Below the pieces are notes generated by a model. That model made no database searches. It had not been told where the DNA came from and worked only from the letters and a program-made list of their open reading frames with translations. Positions 16,025-26,057 of a stretch of DNA of 64,000 nt are shown in pieces. The stretch is from the NCBI RefSeq assembly GCF_963678635.1, contig NC_087062.1, forward strand, positions 97,579,705 through 97,643,704, written 5' to 3'. Every line of letters starts with the position of its first letter. Within the stretch, counting starts at the first letter, position 1. This DNA comes from Symsagittifera roscoffensis (taxonomy: Eukaryota > Xenacoelomorpha > Acoela > Convolutidae). The position numbers and the translations under genes were made by a program.

Positions 16025-17735
16025 TAAAATCTTTGCCTACGTAGACTTATAGAGCGTATACTAGAGTTTTGTTTGAATATACTTATTCATGATCTTGCCA
16101 ACTTCGTACCTACAAAGAGAACTAAAACTAAAAAAAAAAGCTTTCAAAATTTTTTTCTTGATTCACGAAAAAAATCATCGCGTACATTGTATACAGGTTT
16201 TGTGTTTGATTCGATGTGTAAAAAGCAGCTAAACTGGTAGTCATAAAAAAAATCTTACAGACTCCTTAAAAAACGTATTCTTTCCAAAATTTTCCAGAAT
16301 ATATCACATCACCGTTTTTTTCAAATGCATTGACCAAATTATAATTTAGAAATGTCTACGTTCGATTATAATTATTGTTAATTTTTTTCTGACTCTATTG
16401 TAGTTCGAAAAAAAGCATTCAAAAATTTTTTTCTTGATTCACGAAAAAAATCATCGCGATTTTTGTATACAGGTTTTGTGTTTGATTCGATGTGTAAAAA
16501 GCAGCTATACTGGTAGCCATAAAAAAAATCTTACAGACTTCTTAAAAAAACGTATTCTTTCCAAAATTTTCCAGAATACATCACATCACCGTTTTCTTCA
16601 AATGCATGGACCAAATTATAATTTAGAAATGTCTACGTTCGATTATTATTATTATTGTTTTTTTTTCTGACTCTATCGCATTTCGAAAAAAAAAGCATTC
16701 AAAATTTTTTTTCTTGAGTCACGAAAAAAATCATCGCGAACTTTGTATACAGTTTTTGTGTTTCATTTGATGTGTAAAAAGCAGCTATACTGGTAGCCAT
16801 AAAAAATCTTACAGACTTCTTAAAAAAACTTAATCTATCCAAAGTTTTCCAGAATAATTCACGTCACCGTTTTCTTCAAATGCATGGACCAAGTTATAAA
16901 TTAGAAAGTGTCTACGTTTGATTATTAAGATTACGAATTTTTTTTTCTTTGCCTATAACATGAATCTTTGCCTACATAGACGTATAGAGCGTATACTAGA
17001 GTTTTGTTTGAATATACTTATTCATGATCTTGCCCACTTCGTACCTACAAAGAGAACTAAAACGAAAAAAATAAGCTTTCAAATTTTTCTTTCTTGATTC
17101 ACGAAAAAAATCATCGCGTGCTTTGTATACAGGTTTTGCGTTTGATTCGATGTGTAAAAAGCAGCTATACTGGTAGCCATAAAAAATCTTACAGACTTCT
17201 AAAAAAAACTTAATCTATCCAAAGTTTTCCAGAATAATTCACATCACCGTTTTCTTCAAATGCATGGACCAAGTTATAAATTAGAAAGTGTCTACGTTTG
17301 ATTATTATGATTATGAATTTTTTTTCTTTGCCTATAACATAATTCTTTGCCTACGTAGACGTATAGAGCGTATACTACAGTTTTGTTTGAACATACTTAT
17401 TCATGATCTTCTCCACTTCGTACCGACAAAGAGAACTAAAACGAAAAAAAAACACGTTCAAATTTTTTTTTCTTGATTCACGAAAAAAAAAACATCGCGA
17501 ACTTTGTATACAGGTTTTTTGTTTGATTCGATGTGTAAAAAGCAGCTATACTGGTAGCCATAAAAAATCTTACAGAATTCTTAAAAAAACTTAATCTTTC
17601 CAAAATTTTCCAGAATAATTCACATCACCGTTTTCTTCAAACGCATGGACCAAGTTATAAATTAGAAAGTGTCTACGTTCGATTATTTCATTATGAGTTT
17701 TTTTTCTGACTCTATTGTATTTCTCTTTGAAAGAT
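16025..17735 (+). repeat. Tandem array, five units of about 277-380 bp
   Basis: The anchor TTCTTGATTCACG (TTCTTGAGTCACG in the third) recurs near 16155, 16431, 16711, 17090 and 17470, giving periods of about 276, 280, 379 and 380. The long units contain an extra roughly 100-bp piece with a GACGTATAGAGCGTATACTA phrase that also precedes the first unit. Units are clearly alike, with scattered changes. Short frames inside it are by-products of the repeat. Confidence 0.85.
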
Positions 17736-19039
17736 TTTATGTGTTGTCTCTATATATAATTTTTATTGTAATCATGTTTTATGTAGAAAATTAATGAATT
17801 TCCAGCAAGTTTTATGTAATTACGTTTTCTAGATAAAACATCATTGCGCGTGGTTCTTTTTCATACTCATTGTGAATTGACCAATCAAAATCGAGAAAAG
17901 GAGACCAACAAAAATTGAAAAGAATAATGACAAAACTGGTTTTAGTGATGCTTTTCAAACAGAAAAAAAATAGATATAATTCAATGAAATTAATATTTCT
18001 TTAATAAGTTTCATTTCAATTGCTTAACAGTTATAGTAGAAGAATCGTACTCCCTCTTGACAAGGTTTAAACATGTTGGTGCTAGTGCGCTGTCTTTGAA
18101 AAATATCTGCCAAAACTCCATTTTTTAAACCAAGAACAGAAAACCAGGTTTCGATGCACTACGTCACTAAGGTTGTTATCTGAATTTTTGGACCACTCGT
18201 TTGTTTTGTTGATCTCTTTTCAGTCAGATGGTTTTTCTGTTAGTCAAAAAGCGCATGTGAACGTGATGTCGTGGGTTTAAGCTCACTTAGTGTTCGTGAA
18301 ATTCTAGGTCACACCTTGTTGATTTTCTACAAGACTGCAAACAGTAACCCGGGAAAAATTCATATCGAGTGTACAAAACTTTGCGGTATGGCTGTTTTAT
18401 TTAGCGGGCAATAGACAACGCGGCGTTGCTCGTGAACACTTCTCACGGGTTTAGTCGCTGGTGTCTGGTTTTACACCAAAAATAGCAGAAGCAAAAATTA
18501 GGCCAAACAGATAAACAGAAAAAAAAAGTGTACATATAATCACCTATCCATCGAACTCGAACTCATATACGTTTTTTTGTTTCCTCACATAATCTGTGAA
18601 TTTCTCTGGTTCAATCTAATTCTTGCTTTACACGGGGAAAAATGCATTTTTCATAGAAGTGAAATTTGAAGCATACAGACCATACTAGTGGGAGACGTTT
18701 CCCAGGACAAGCACCGACTTTAAATTTCAGTTCAGCCTGCCGAAACATTTGTTCAATTATGCATTTACCCATTGCATACAGTTTATGCATTTTTTTCTTT
18801 CGAAAATGATTTAGTTAAAACAGAATACAAAGCAACTGCTGTAGTTTCATTGTAAAGTATCGCGAATTGTGAACTAATTCAAAAAAAAATTGATCAGACG
18901 TCTAGAACGCTATTTTTCCGGATTTGAGTCTGGTTGGTTCGTGAAAATTGTCTGATCTTGAGAACTGAAATACTTAACTGGGGTTGCCGGCTGCAAGTGG
19001 TTTCCAACCAAAATCGTTTAGTTTTGGCTTTACATTTTT
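17736..19039. other. No recognisable feature
   Basis: Mixed AT-rich sequence between the tandem array and the next R-family copy. No coherent frame, inverted repeat or duplicated segment identified. Confidence 0.5.
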
Positions 19040-19550
19040 GTTCCGACTTTCATAACGGAAGTAACGGAACTTTTTTGCCCGGTGTGATTTTTTCAGCCAA
19101 TTTTCGACTTTCAACAAGCAGTTGTCGACGGAAAATTTTATGTCAATCAAAACTTATCATGTCTTGAGCTTAAAATTGAATTGATGTTTCAGCTGTAATT
19201 GTTTTTCATCTAGTTATGGGGGTTTAAGAATCGCCATTTTGGCCAATGTGGGAAATTTAACGCGAGATATATTTTGCGCTATTAACGGGTAAGCGGAGAA
19301 ATAATCCGTCTTAGAAATCGTTTCAATTGAGTTGAATTAAGCTTATTGATTTATTAAAAGGAACAAAATTCATCACTTGGTACAAATTATAACAAATCAC
19401 AAATTTATTTTAAAAAAAAAACATTTTTTTTGTTTGTATTTTTTATTTTAATTTTTTAATACTAATAATTTTCTTAGTTATTACTGCTCCGTAGACCTTA
19501 AAAGGCAGTTGGAACGTTCAAGGCATCGCCCTGATACGAGCAATCTTGTT
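19040..19550 (+). mobile_element. R family, copy 2
   Basis: Full-length relative of the 14659 unit: TTCCGACTTTCATAACGGAA at the start, the central GCGAGATATATTTTGCGC dyad (weakened) and the end ...CATCGCCCTGATACGAGCAATCTTGTT, in which the hairpin arms carry mutations. It is directly followed by another copy. Confidence 0.7.
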
Positions 19551-19778
19551 TTTTTTTCGATTTTTGTAGCGAAAGTATTGGAGTCTTTGTGATCGGGGTG
19601 GTTCCTTTTCTGTAGACAAGTTTCGACTTTTTAACAAGCCATTTTTGACGGAATTTTCTAAAGTTCTTCAAAAGGTATGGTTGTACTGAGCTCAAATTTG
19701 AAAAGATATCAGATTTCGCCTGTGATCAGTTTTCGTAAAGTTACAGGGTTTAAAATTAGCCGTTTTTGCCAATTTGGG
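19551..19778 (+). mobile_element. R family, copy 3 (5' part only)
   Basis: Starts on the T run that ends the previous copy and matches only the first 220 bases or so of the unit (TAGCGAAAGTATTGG... to CCAATTTGGG). It lacks the dyad and the 3' hairpin. Confidence 0.55.
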
Positions 19779-19834
19779 ATCTGTGAAAACAGCCAAAAAG
19801 TTTCATTTTCGTGTTTTGGGACCTATAAATAGAA

Positions 19835-20190
19835 TCATTTGCATAGTTCAAGATAATATTTGCTACCAGCCATTTTCTTTCCGCTCTTGGAAAAACGCTT
19901 AAAAAAATTATTCCCATTTTGGGAAAATGCTTGTCATACAGTTCTCAAATATAAGAAAGTAAGAGACATATTGAGTTCATGCTGATTTTTAATTGAAAGA
20001 AGTAGACTTATAGGAGAGTAATAGACATGTTGTTTTAATTCAAGTTTCTAAAAGCACGAAATGTTGGGCAATAGATAGAAATGCATGACTAGCATTTTTT
20101 TTTCAACCCAGGTATGGCCTTGCTGAGAAGCGGGCTTGCTATTTAATTATTTTGCATAAAAAAACTGTTTCGATTTTCAGTTTTTGATTT
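19835..20190 (+). repeat. Segment duplicated at 21075-21400 (first copy)
   Basis: A 350-bp segment (from GCATAGTTCAAGATAATATT through GCATAAAAAAACTGTTTCG) recurs at 21075-21400 with many changes. In both places it lies directly upstream of an R-family copy, so segment plus R unit appear to have been duplicated together with a period near 1.24 kb. Confidence 0.6.
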
Positions 20191-20299
20191 GAGAAAGCTT
20201 TGGCTTTTTTTGTTTTTCACGAAAAAATCTTAACGAAAATGTGGCGAAGTGTTTGTGTTCCGTCTATCCAAACAAAACTAGCGTCTATCCAAACTTCAC

Positions 20300-20648
20300 T
20301 TGTGATCATTTCTCGTAAATTTGATGGGAATTTAAGAATCGCCACTTTGGCCATCTTGGGACAATTAACGCGCGATATATTTCGCGCTATTAACGCGTAA
20401 GCTGAGATTTATACCATCTTGTAAATCGTTCCAATTGGGTTGAATTAAGCTTCTTTGTCGTAATTGATTTGTTTATATGATTAAAATCTATCACTTCGCA
20501 CTTCATATGGCGTGAGTTTTGCAAAAGTCTCAAACTTAAAAATAAAAGTTTTTTTTTTACTTTTAAGTTTTCATGTTATTACTGCTTCATAGATATTAAA
20601 AGGCAGTCGGAACATTCATGGCTTTGCCCTGATACGAGCAGTCTTGTT
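20300..20648 (+). mobile_element. R family, copy 4
   Basis: Clear match from the CTTGTGATCATTTCTCGTAAA phrase onwards, including the central dyad ACGCGCGATATATTTCGCG, and the end ...GCTTTGCCCTGATACGAGCAGTCTTGTT. The first 150 bases of the unit are too diverged to place. Confidence 0.65.
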
Positions 20649-21074
20649 CAATTGTCAAATTGAATTGAAACGAAACAAATGTATCGAGCGCTGAAATTTA
20701 TTTTAAAGAGGCTAATTTTAAAAGCTTACTTATATTCTACCACGATTACTAAAATAGCTCAAAGTTTCGGCTTAACTTTTTTGAGCCAGTGTTCTCAAAA
20801 AATATAAAAAATTATTTACGTCAAAGCCGTCTGTTTCAGTAATGTCTTCTTTTTAAGGAGATATGCATTATTTTTCCTTTTTTTTTGGTCCTACCAAATG
20901 TCGGGAATCAATGTTTTTATCACGATTTGTGTTATAACGTTTTTTGTTATGAGTTTCATCATTCATCTTCATATTGTTATCCTTACTACTATTGTGATAT
21001 ACAGTTATTTGTTTGTGGAAACCCCAAAAAAAATTTTTTTTGTATTTTGAAATCTATATACAGAACCCTTTGCA
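20649..21074. other. No recognisable feature
   Basis: AT-rich spacer. A short Cys/Tyr/Phe-rich frame starting at 20885 has no supporting signal and is treated as chance. Confidence 0.45.
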
Positions 21075-21400
21075 TAGTGAGGATATTTGTTTTTACTAGC
21101 CCTTTTCTTCCCATTTTTGGAAAAACGTTAACCATTTTATTCCCATTTACGAAAAAAATGCTTGTCAAAGAATTCTCTTATATAGGATAGTAAGAGACAT
21201 TGATTTCATTCAGATTTTTAATTGAATGAAATACAACTGTAGGAGAGTAGTAGACCTGCTGTTTTAATTTAAGTTTTTATATTTACGAATTGTTGAATTA
21301 TAAATGGAAATGCTTGACTAGCAGTTTTTCTCAACCCCAGTATGGGCTTGCTATTGACTTAATTTGCATAAAAAATACTGTTTCGTTTGTCAATTTTTAG
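21075..21400 (+). repeat. Segment duplicated from 19835-20190 (second copy)
   Basis: Second member of the pair, shorter through several deletions but collinear over its whole length. It again leads into an R-family copy. Confidence 0.6.
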
Positions 21401-21704
21401 GTGATTTTTTTCAGCAAATTTCTGACTTTTTAACCTGCGGTTTGTGACGGAATTTTTTATATCAATCAAAAGGTATTCTTGTCTTGAGCTTAATTTTGGA
21501 AAAATATTTCATCTGTGAACATTTTTTATAAAGGTATTGGAGTTTAAGGACTGCCATTTTGGCCAATTTGAGACAACTAACGCGGGATATATTTCGCGCT
21601 ATTGACGGGTAAGAGGAGATTAAATCCGTCTTAGAAATCGTACCAAAATTGGTACCAAAAGAGTCTGAACATTCAAGGCTTTGCCTTGATAAGAGAAGTC
21701 TTGT
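21401..21704 (+). mobile_element. R family, copy 5 (internal deletion)
   Basis: Begins within the unit at CAGCAAATTTCTGAC, keeps the central region, then jumps from the CGTACCAAAATTGG phrase to the 3' hairpin end (GGCTTTGCCTTGATAAGAGAAG TCTTGTT), losing the A/T-rich section. It abuts the next copy directly. Confidence 0.6.
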
Positions 21705-22050
21705 TGTGTTGACTTTTGTAGCAAAAATAACGGAATCTTTGTGCTCGAGATGGTTTTTTTCTTCAGATATTTTTCAACTTTTTAATTAGCCTTTTTGACG
21801 GATTTTTTAAAAATCGAAATTTTTGATATTTCACATTTGATCCTTTTCGTAAAATTATAGGGGTTTATGGGTTGTCATTTCGGCCAAATTGAGACAATTG
21901 ACGCGCTATATATTTCGCCCTATTAACCTGTGAGCGGAGATTCAATGGGTCTTAGAACTCGCTCTAAATAGCTTGAAGGAAACTTATTTGCCATAACTGA
22001 TTTGTTTCTAGGAGCAAAAATTATCACTCTGTGCTTTTTGTGGCGGGGGC

Positions 22051-22340
22051 GTTCAACAGTGCCGAAGTAAATCAGTGCCGAAAAAAGCGGGAAAATTTCA
22101 AATCAATTCAAACGCGGTAAATTACTGACGCTAATTAACAAATAAAATAACTAAAATTTTGGCGCCAAAATACCTGCAACTGCAAATTAAATAACTATTT
22201 TGGCGCCACAACGTCTACGTTGCAAGTTTTTGAGCTCAAAATCCTAAAGTTTCATTTTAGATTGTAAACGTTTGCCATTTTATTGCTGATTGCGGCACTT
22301 ATTATTTTAAAATTTGTTCAAGTCTTTGGCACTGTTGAAC
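22051..22340. mobile_element. 290-bp MITE-like element with 13-bp perfect inverted ends
   Basis: GTTCAACAGTGCC at 22051-22063 is matched by GGCACTGTTGAAC at 22328-22340; similarity continues to about 17 bases with one mismatch. Further AGTGCCG/CGGCACT repeats lie just inside. No coding frame. No clean target duplication is visible, so the superfamily is left open. It sits inside an R-family copy. Confidence 0.6.
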
Positions 22341-22379
22341 AAAGTTTTTATTTTCGGCGCTGTTAAGCTAATTTTTTTA

Positions 22380-22404
22380 GCCAACAGGTTACTAAACTGT
22401 TGGC
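22380..22404. repeat. 8-bp perfect hairpin
   Basis: GCCAACAG and CTGTTGGC enclose a 9-nt loop. It lies just to the right of the 290-bp inverted-repeat element and may be part of the same insertion. Confidence 0.45.
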
Positions 22405-22934
22405 GTGTGCCTTTAATCTTTCAAAAGTTATTGTTATCCTGAGATTGAATTTGAAAAAACATTTTACCTGTTATTATTTTTCGTAAAGTTATGGGGGTTG
22501 AATTATTGCAATTTTGGCCAATTTGGGACAATTAGCGCGATATATTGCGTTATTAACGCGCGTAAGTGGAGATTTCATCCGTCTTAGAAATCGTTCCAAA
22601 TTGGTTCAAGGAAGCTTTTATGCCATAATTGACTTGTTAATAGGAGCAAAATCTATTTATTTGTACTTAGTATGACGTGTAGGAGGATTTTTCCAAGAAT
22701 TTAATTTCATTATTTTTAAAAGTTTCATGTTATTACTGCTCTATAGTCCTTAAAAGGCAGTCGAAACACTCACGGCTTCGCCCTTATAAAAGCCGTTTTT
22801 TGTAGGTTTAAATAGTGAATGCTATCAAACTCAATGTTCTTTTAATCTCAGTTAAAATGAGCAAAGTTAATTTCCAACTTTAGTCTGCTTGCTAGAAATT
22901 AGCGCAGGCTGTTGAGTTTAGCAACAATTTCTTG

Positions 22935-23427
22935 TTTTTCCGACTTCGATACGAAAGTAACGGAATATTTGTGCTCGGCTGGGTTTTTTTTTACAGACAA
23001 ATTTCGACTTTTTAACTAGCCATTTTTAACGGAATTTTTTTATATCATTCAAAAAGTATTGTTGCCATGAGCTCAAATTTCAAAAGATATTTTACCTGTG
23101 ATCATTTTTTGTAAAGTTATGGGATTTAAAGATTGCCATTTTGGCCAATTTTTGACAATTGACGCGCGAGTTAATTTGTCTTAAAATTGTTCCAAATTGG
23201 TTGAAAGAAGTTTATTTGCCATAATTGATTCGTTACAAGGAGCAAAATATATCCTTTTCTACTTTATATGGCGTGTGGGGTGATGTTTAAAAAAAATTTC
23301 AAATTTTTAGAAAAAAAACTTTCATTTTATTTTAATACTTTTAATTTTTTAATGTTATTACTGCTCCACAAACCTTAAAAGGCAATCGAAACATTCAGGG
23401 CTTCGCCCTGATACGAGCAGTGTTGTT
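22935..23427 (+). mobile_element. R family, copy 7
   Basis: Near full length: TTCCGACTTCGATACGAAAG at the start; the perfect CAGGGC-TTC-GCCCTG hairpin and GATACGAGCAGTGTTGTT at the end. The central dyad is partly deleted. It closes the same-direction cluster. Confidence 0.7.
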
Positions 23428-23599
23428 ATATTAGCAAACGGTTTCTTGTACAATAAATTGTTTTGTGGATAGATCTGGATTCCAACCAATTTATTGAGGC
23501 TGAGAGATTAATGATTTTACACTTGAGATAATTGCAAAGCAAAAAAGATTTTGCTCCCCCAACGTCAATTTTAATTATTTTGCTGTTGAAAAAAGAAAA

Positions 23600-23680
23600 C
23601 TTCTCGGGATAGACTCGAACTGCAAGACTTTGTTTGACAGGGTGCTTTTCATCTTCTAAGCTATTTGCTCTGCAGTTAAA
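23600..23680 (-). other. Degenerate tRNA-like sequence with A and B boxes
   Basis: On the minus strand an A-box-like TAGCTTAGAAGA (plus 23654-23665) is followed at normal distance by a B-box-like AGTTCGAGTCT (plus 23607-23617). A D-stem can be drawn but the anticodon and T stems fail, so it is not a working tRNA. It could be a tRNA pseudogene or the head of a SINE; I see no second copy in the window to decide. Confidence 0.3.
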
Positions 23681-24040
23681 CTCTCTCATAAATTCCAAAT
23701 CAAGTTTGAAGTCGGATTTGCTTCAATTTTGTCCCGTCAGGATTTCAAAGCGTGTTTTCAGCTTGTCTGTATCTTTCAACAAAGTGGGGAATCCCATCTT
23801 TGAAAAATGTTTTTAAAAACAGGTATTTGTCAAATGCCTGAAAAAAAAAGCTTTTACCTTTTGTCACGAAAACTATTTAGACATGTTATGCGGCACTCGA
23901 AAAGTTCAAGGATGTGCCCTAAATAGTTTTGCGTTGTTTCTGGCAGCTAACACTTAACACATAAATTTTCTTCTAATATAGCTTTTACAATATACAAAAT
24001 GTAAGTTCTAACTGATTTTAAATGACGGTTCATTCAGTTT

Positions 24041-24235
24041 TTGAGGTCTTCTTTGTCTGCAGCTGTACTGTTAGTACGCAGGATCAAAGGCTGCCCAGTC
24101 CTCCATACCTTGCATTGGATCCCCCTCTGCACTGGCGCGGTGTGTCTGTCCCGTGGCTCGTTCAGCAATTCTGTCATCATCTGTCGCAACGCCTGGTCAT
24201 TTTTCATTTGTCTGATGCTTCACGCCGTGACCTGA
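24041..24235 (+). pseudogene. Possible remnant of a LINE reverse transcriptase C-terminal region
   Basis: A short frame contains an LHWIP motif preceded by an AAV-LLV stretch, reminiscent of the AARL...LHWLP segment found after the RT domain in CR1/L2/jockey-like polymerases. It is higher in GC than its surroundings and has no neighbouring RT sequence. The match is short and read by eye only. Confidence 0.25.
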
Positions 24236-24689
24236 AAAAAAAAGAAAGTAAAAAAAGCTTCAAACTCAAAAAAGATTCGACAAGAAAGAAAAAGCTATTT
24301 TAAAATTGCAAAATGACCAATTAGCAAAGAATCTTTTAAAGTAAAAGGAATAATTCTTTCATAATTGCAGGATAAATTCGTTAAGACAAGCAGGTCGCTC
24401 TAAGAATGAAATTTTGTGTCCGAAGTTTTTGCTACAATCAGATATCGAGAATGCTAACCCTTAGAAACTATGGATGATACTAAAAATGATAAAAAAAGAT
24501 GATATTTTAGTATTGAAACTTACTTTCAGAGCTGCAAAAACTTTTCATGTGGGACATATGTTTCGGGACATACGCGGGACATATGTTTCATATCTATACA
24601 AAACATATCTGCGCGTTCTGTTCTATGGTGAGCAGCCCGGTGTTACGATTACAGAGTGACTTATCAGCAGAAGTTTTTATCAAGTATGT
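24236..24689. other. Flank of element A; small GGGACATATGTTTC repeat
   Basis: GGGACATATGTTTC occurs twice (24552 and 24579) with an interrupted third copy between. Nothing else recognised. Confidence 0.4.
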
Positions 24690-24904
24690 TGTCATAGTGA
24701 CTAAATTAGTTCACAATTTGAGTTCAGTTTCAGCCTAGTTGTTGCTATCTAGTTTATCTATCTGTCTGGCGCTAACTGGTATTTATCCTTCGGAGTTGTC
24801 TGTCACCTTTGGATGACCGCCATTTCCTTGTCTCCGACTAACTTTCTAAATTACAGTTCTTAAACTTAACAGAATAATTTACCTATTGAAACCGTCTTTT
24901 CACA
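24690..24904 (+). repeat. 5' LTR of element A (215 bp)
   Basis: Matches 30533-30747 along its whole length with only scattered differences. Begins TGTCATAGTG, ends CACA. The downstream border is fixed by the adjoining primer site and the upstream border by the polypurine tract in front of the other copy. Confidence 0.88.
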
Positions 24905-25877
24905 TGGCGCAGCCAACAGGTCAAAGTGGGGAGAAAAACCCACTCTGGATTACGTCGTTTTCGCCCTCTACGTTTGCAGAGCCACCAGTGCTATGGGAGT
25001 TTTGGTTTAACCGATTTCAATGGGGGTTGGTGGCCAAACACAGTATCAATCCGAGAAAGTTTCAATAAGCCAGCACGCTTACATAAGCTCAAGTTACGGC
25101 TCTACCGGAGGAGGTAGGTAGGAAAGATCGCCTGGTGTCTGAGCAAACATTGATATCGAACTTGTACCTGTGCTTGGGGGAAAGGGCAGAATGAATTTCA
25201 CAGAAGAAGACCACACTTGGATCTTTCTACAACACAGTACGGTAAAGTAATCGATACCCTAGAAACTGAGTTCAAGAAAGAACGCAACGAAACCTATGAA
25301 ACATTCCAGTTATTGGCAAGGAAACGAAAAATTGGAGAATCCTTGGAGAAGTTTCGGTGTTTTAAGTGGATTAGCAGCACGGTGCAACTTTGGAGCGTAG
25401 GAGACAAAAGTCTTAAGGGATGTGTTCATTGTAAACTTGAATAATAGAGAAGCAGAGAACGAACTATGTCGATCAACAAAGACACCAGAGGAGGTGAATC
25501 GGGTCGCGCTCTCATACGAACGTGGATACAAGTACGCTAAGACATATGGATCGATGACCGGGGGAGCATCAACTAGCGGCACCACCGGTGGAGCTGGAGC
25601 GTTCCAAATCAAAACAGAACCAGTGGGGACAATCCGAGGGGGATATCGGAACAGCAGACAGCGCGTCCGTGGATCGTTCAGGGGACGAGCGGTTATGAGA
25701 GGGGGAGCATCTAAAAGGTGCTATAACTGTGATCAGCCCAACGTTACTCCGGAACATCTGACAAGATGCCCGGCTAGAAGCGCGACATGTAATTTATGCC
25801 GGAAGACCGGACACCACGAGAAAATCCACAAGACAGGCGGTGGGATTGATTCAGAACCAGGAGGATGTGGACGTTAG
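24904..25877 (+). pseudogene. gag: Gag of element A, frameshifted
   Basis: The likely start (24904) begins MAQPTGQ and continues into a Trp/Phe-rich segment, broken by a stop near 25066 and by frame changes. Pieces at 25217-25444 and 25422-25877 carry Gag-like sequence, then an RG-rich stretch and two zinc knuckles: Cys-X2-Cys...His...Cys from about 25722 and a second from about 25793 where the last Cys appears replaced. Gag would form the particle and bind RNA; this copy cannot encode an intact one. Confidence 0.75.
24905..24922 (+). promoter_or_regulatory. Primer binding site of element A
   Basis: TGGCGCAGCCAACAGGTC follows the LTR with no spacer. The first eight or so bases match the tRNA-Ser type site known from several animal Ty3/gypsy elements (TGGCGCAG); the rest differs. 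In B the site reads TGGTGCAGCC. The terminal A of the LTR plus TG forms the likely gag ATG. Confidence 0.6.
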
Positions 25878-26057
25878 CGAAATAGGCCACGCTGAGTATG
25901 TCTACTCGCAGCACGAAAACTCAGTTGGATGGGTCATAACGCCGGAGAAAAGGCAACGATCGTGGGATTCGGACAGCTCAGGAGATTACGTCGTAATGGC
26001 CATAAAATCTTGGAAGAAGACAGAGTTGAAAGTGGCCGGCACCAGACTACCAATTTA

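Larger units (their letters stand above)
21705..22799 (+). mobile_element. R family, copy 6, split by a nested insertion
   Basis: The 5' half (21705 to about 22045) and a 3' part (about 22420-22799, ending GGCTTCGCCCTTATAAAAGCCG) flank foreign DNA containing an inverted-repeat element. The two parts overlap partly in unit coordinates, so this may be two adjacent truncated copies instead of one split copy. Confidence 0.55.

Noticed and set aside
16434-17594. Repeated short frames in the tandem array
   Set aside because: They arise from the repeat unit, differ in frame between units, and have no coding features.
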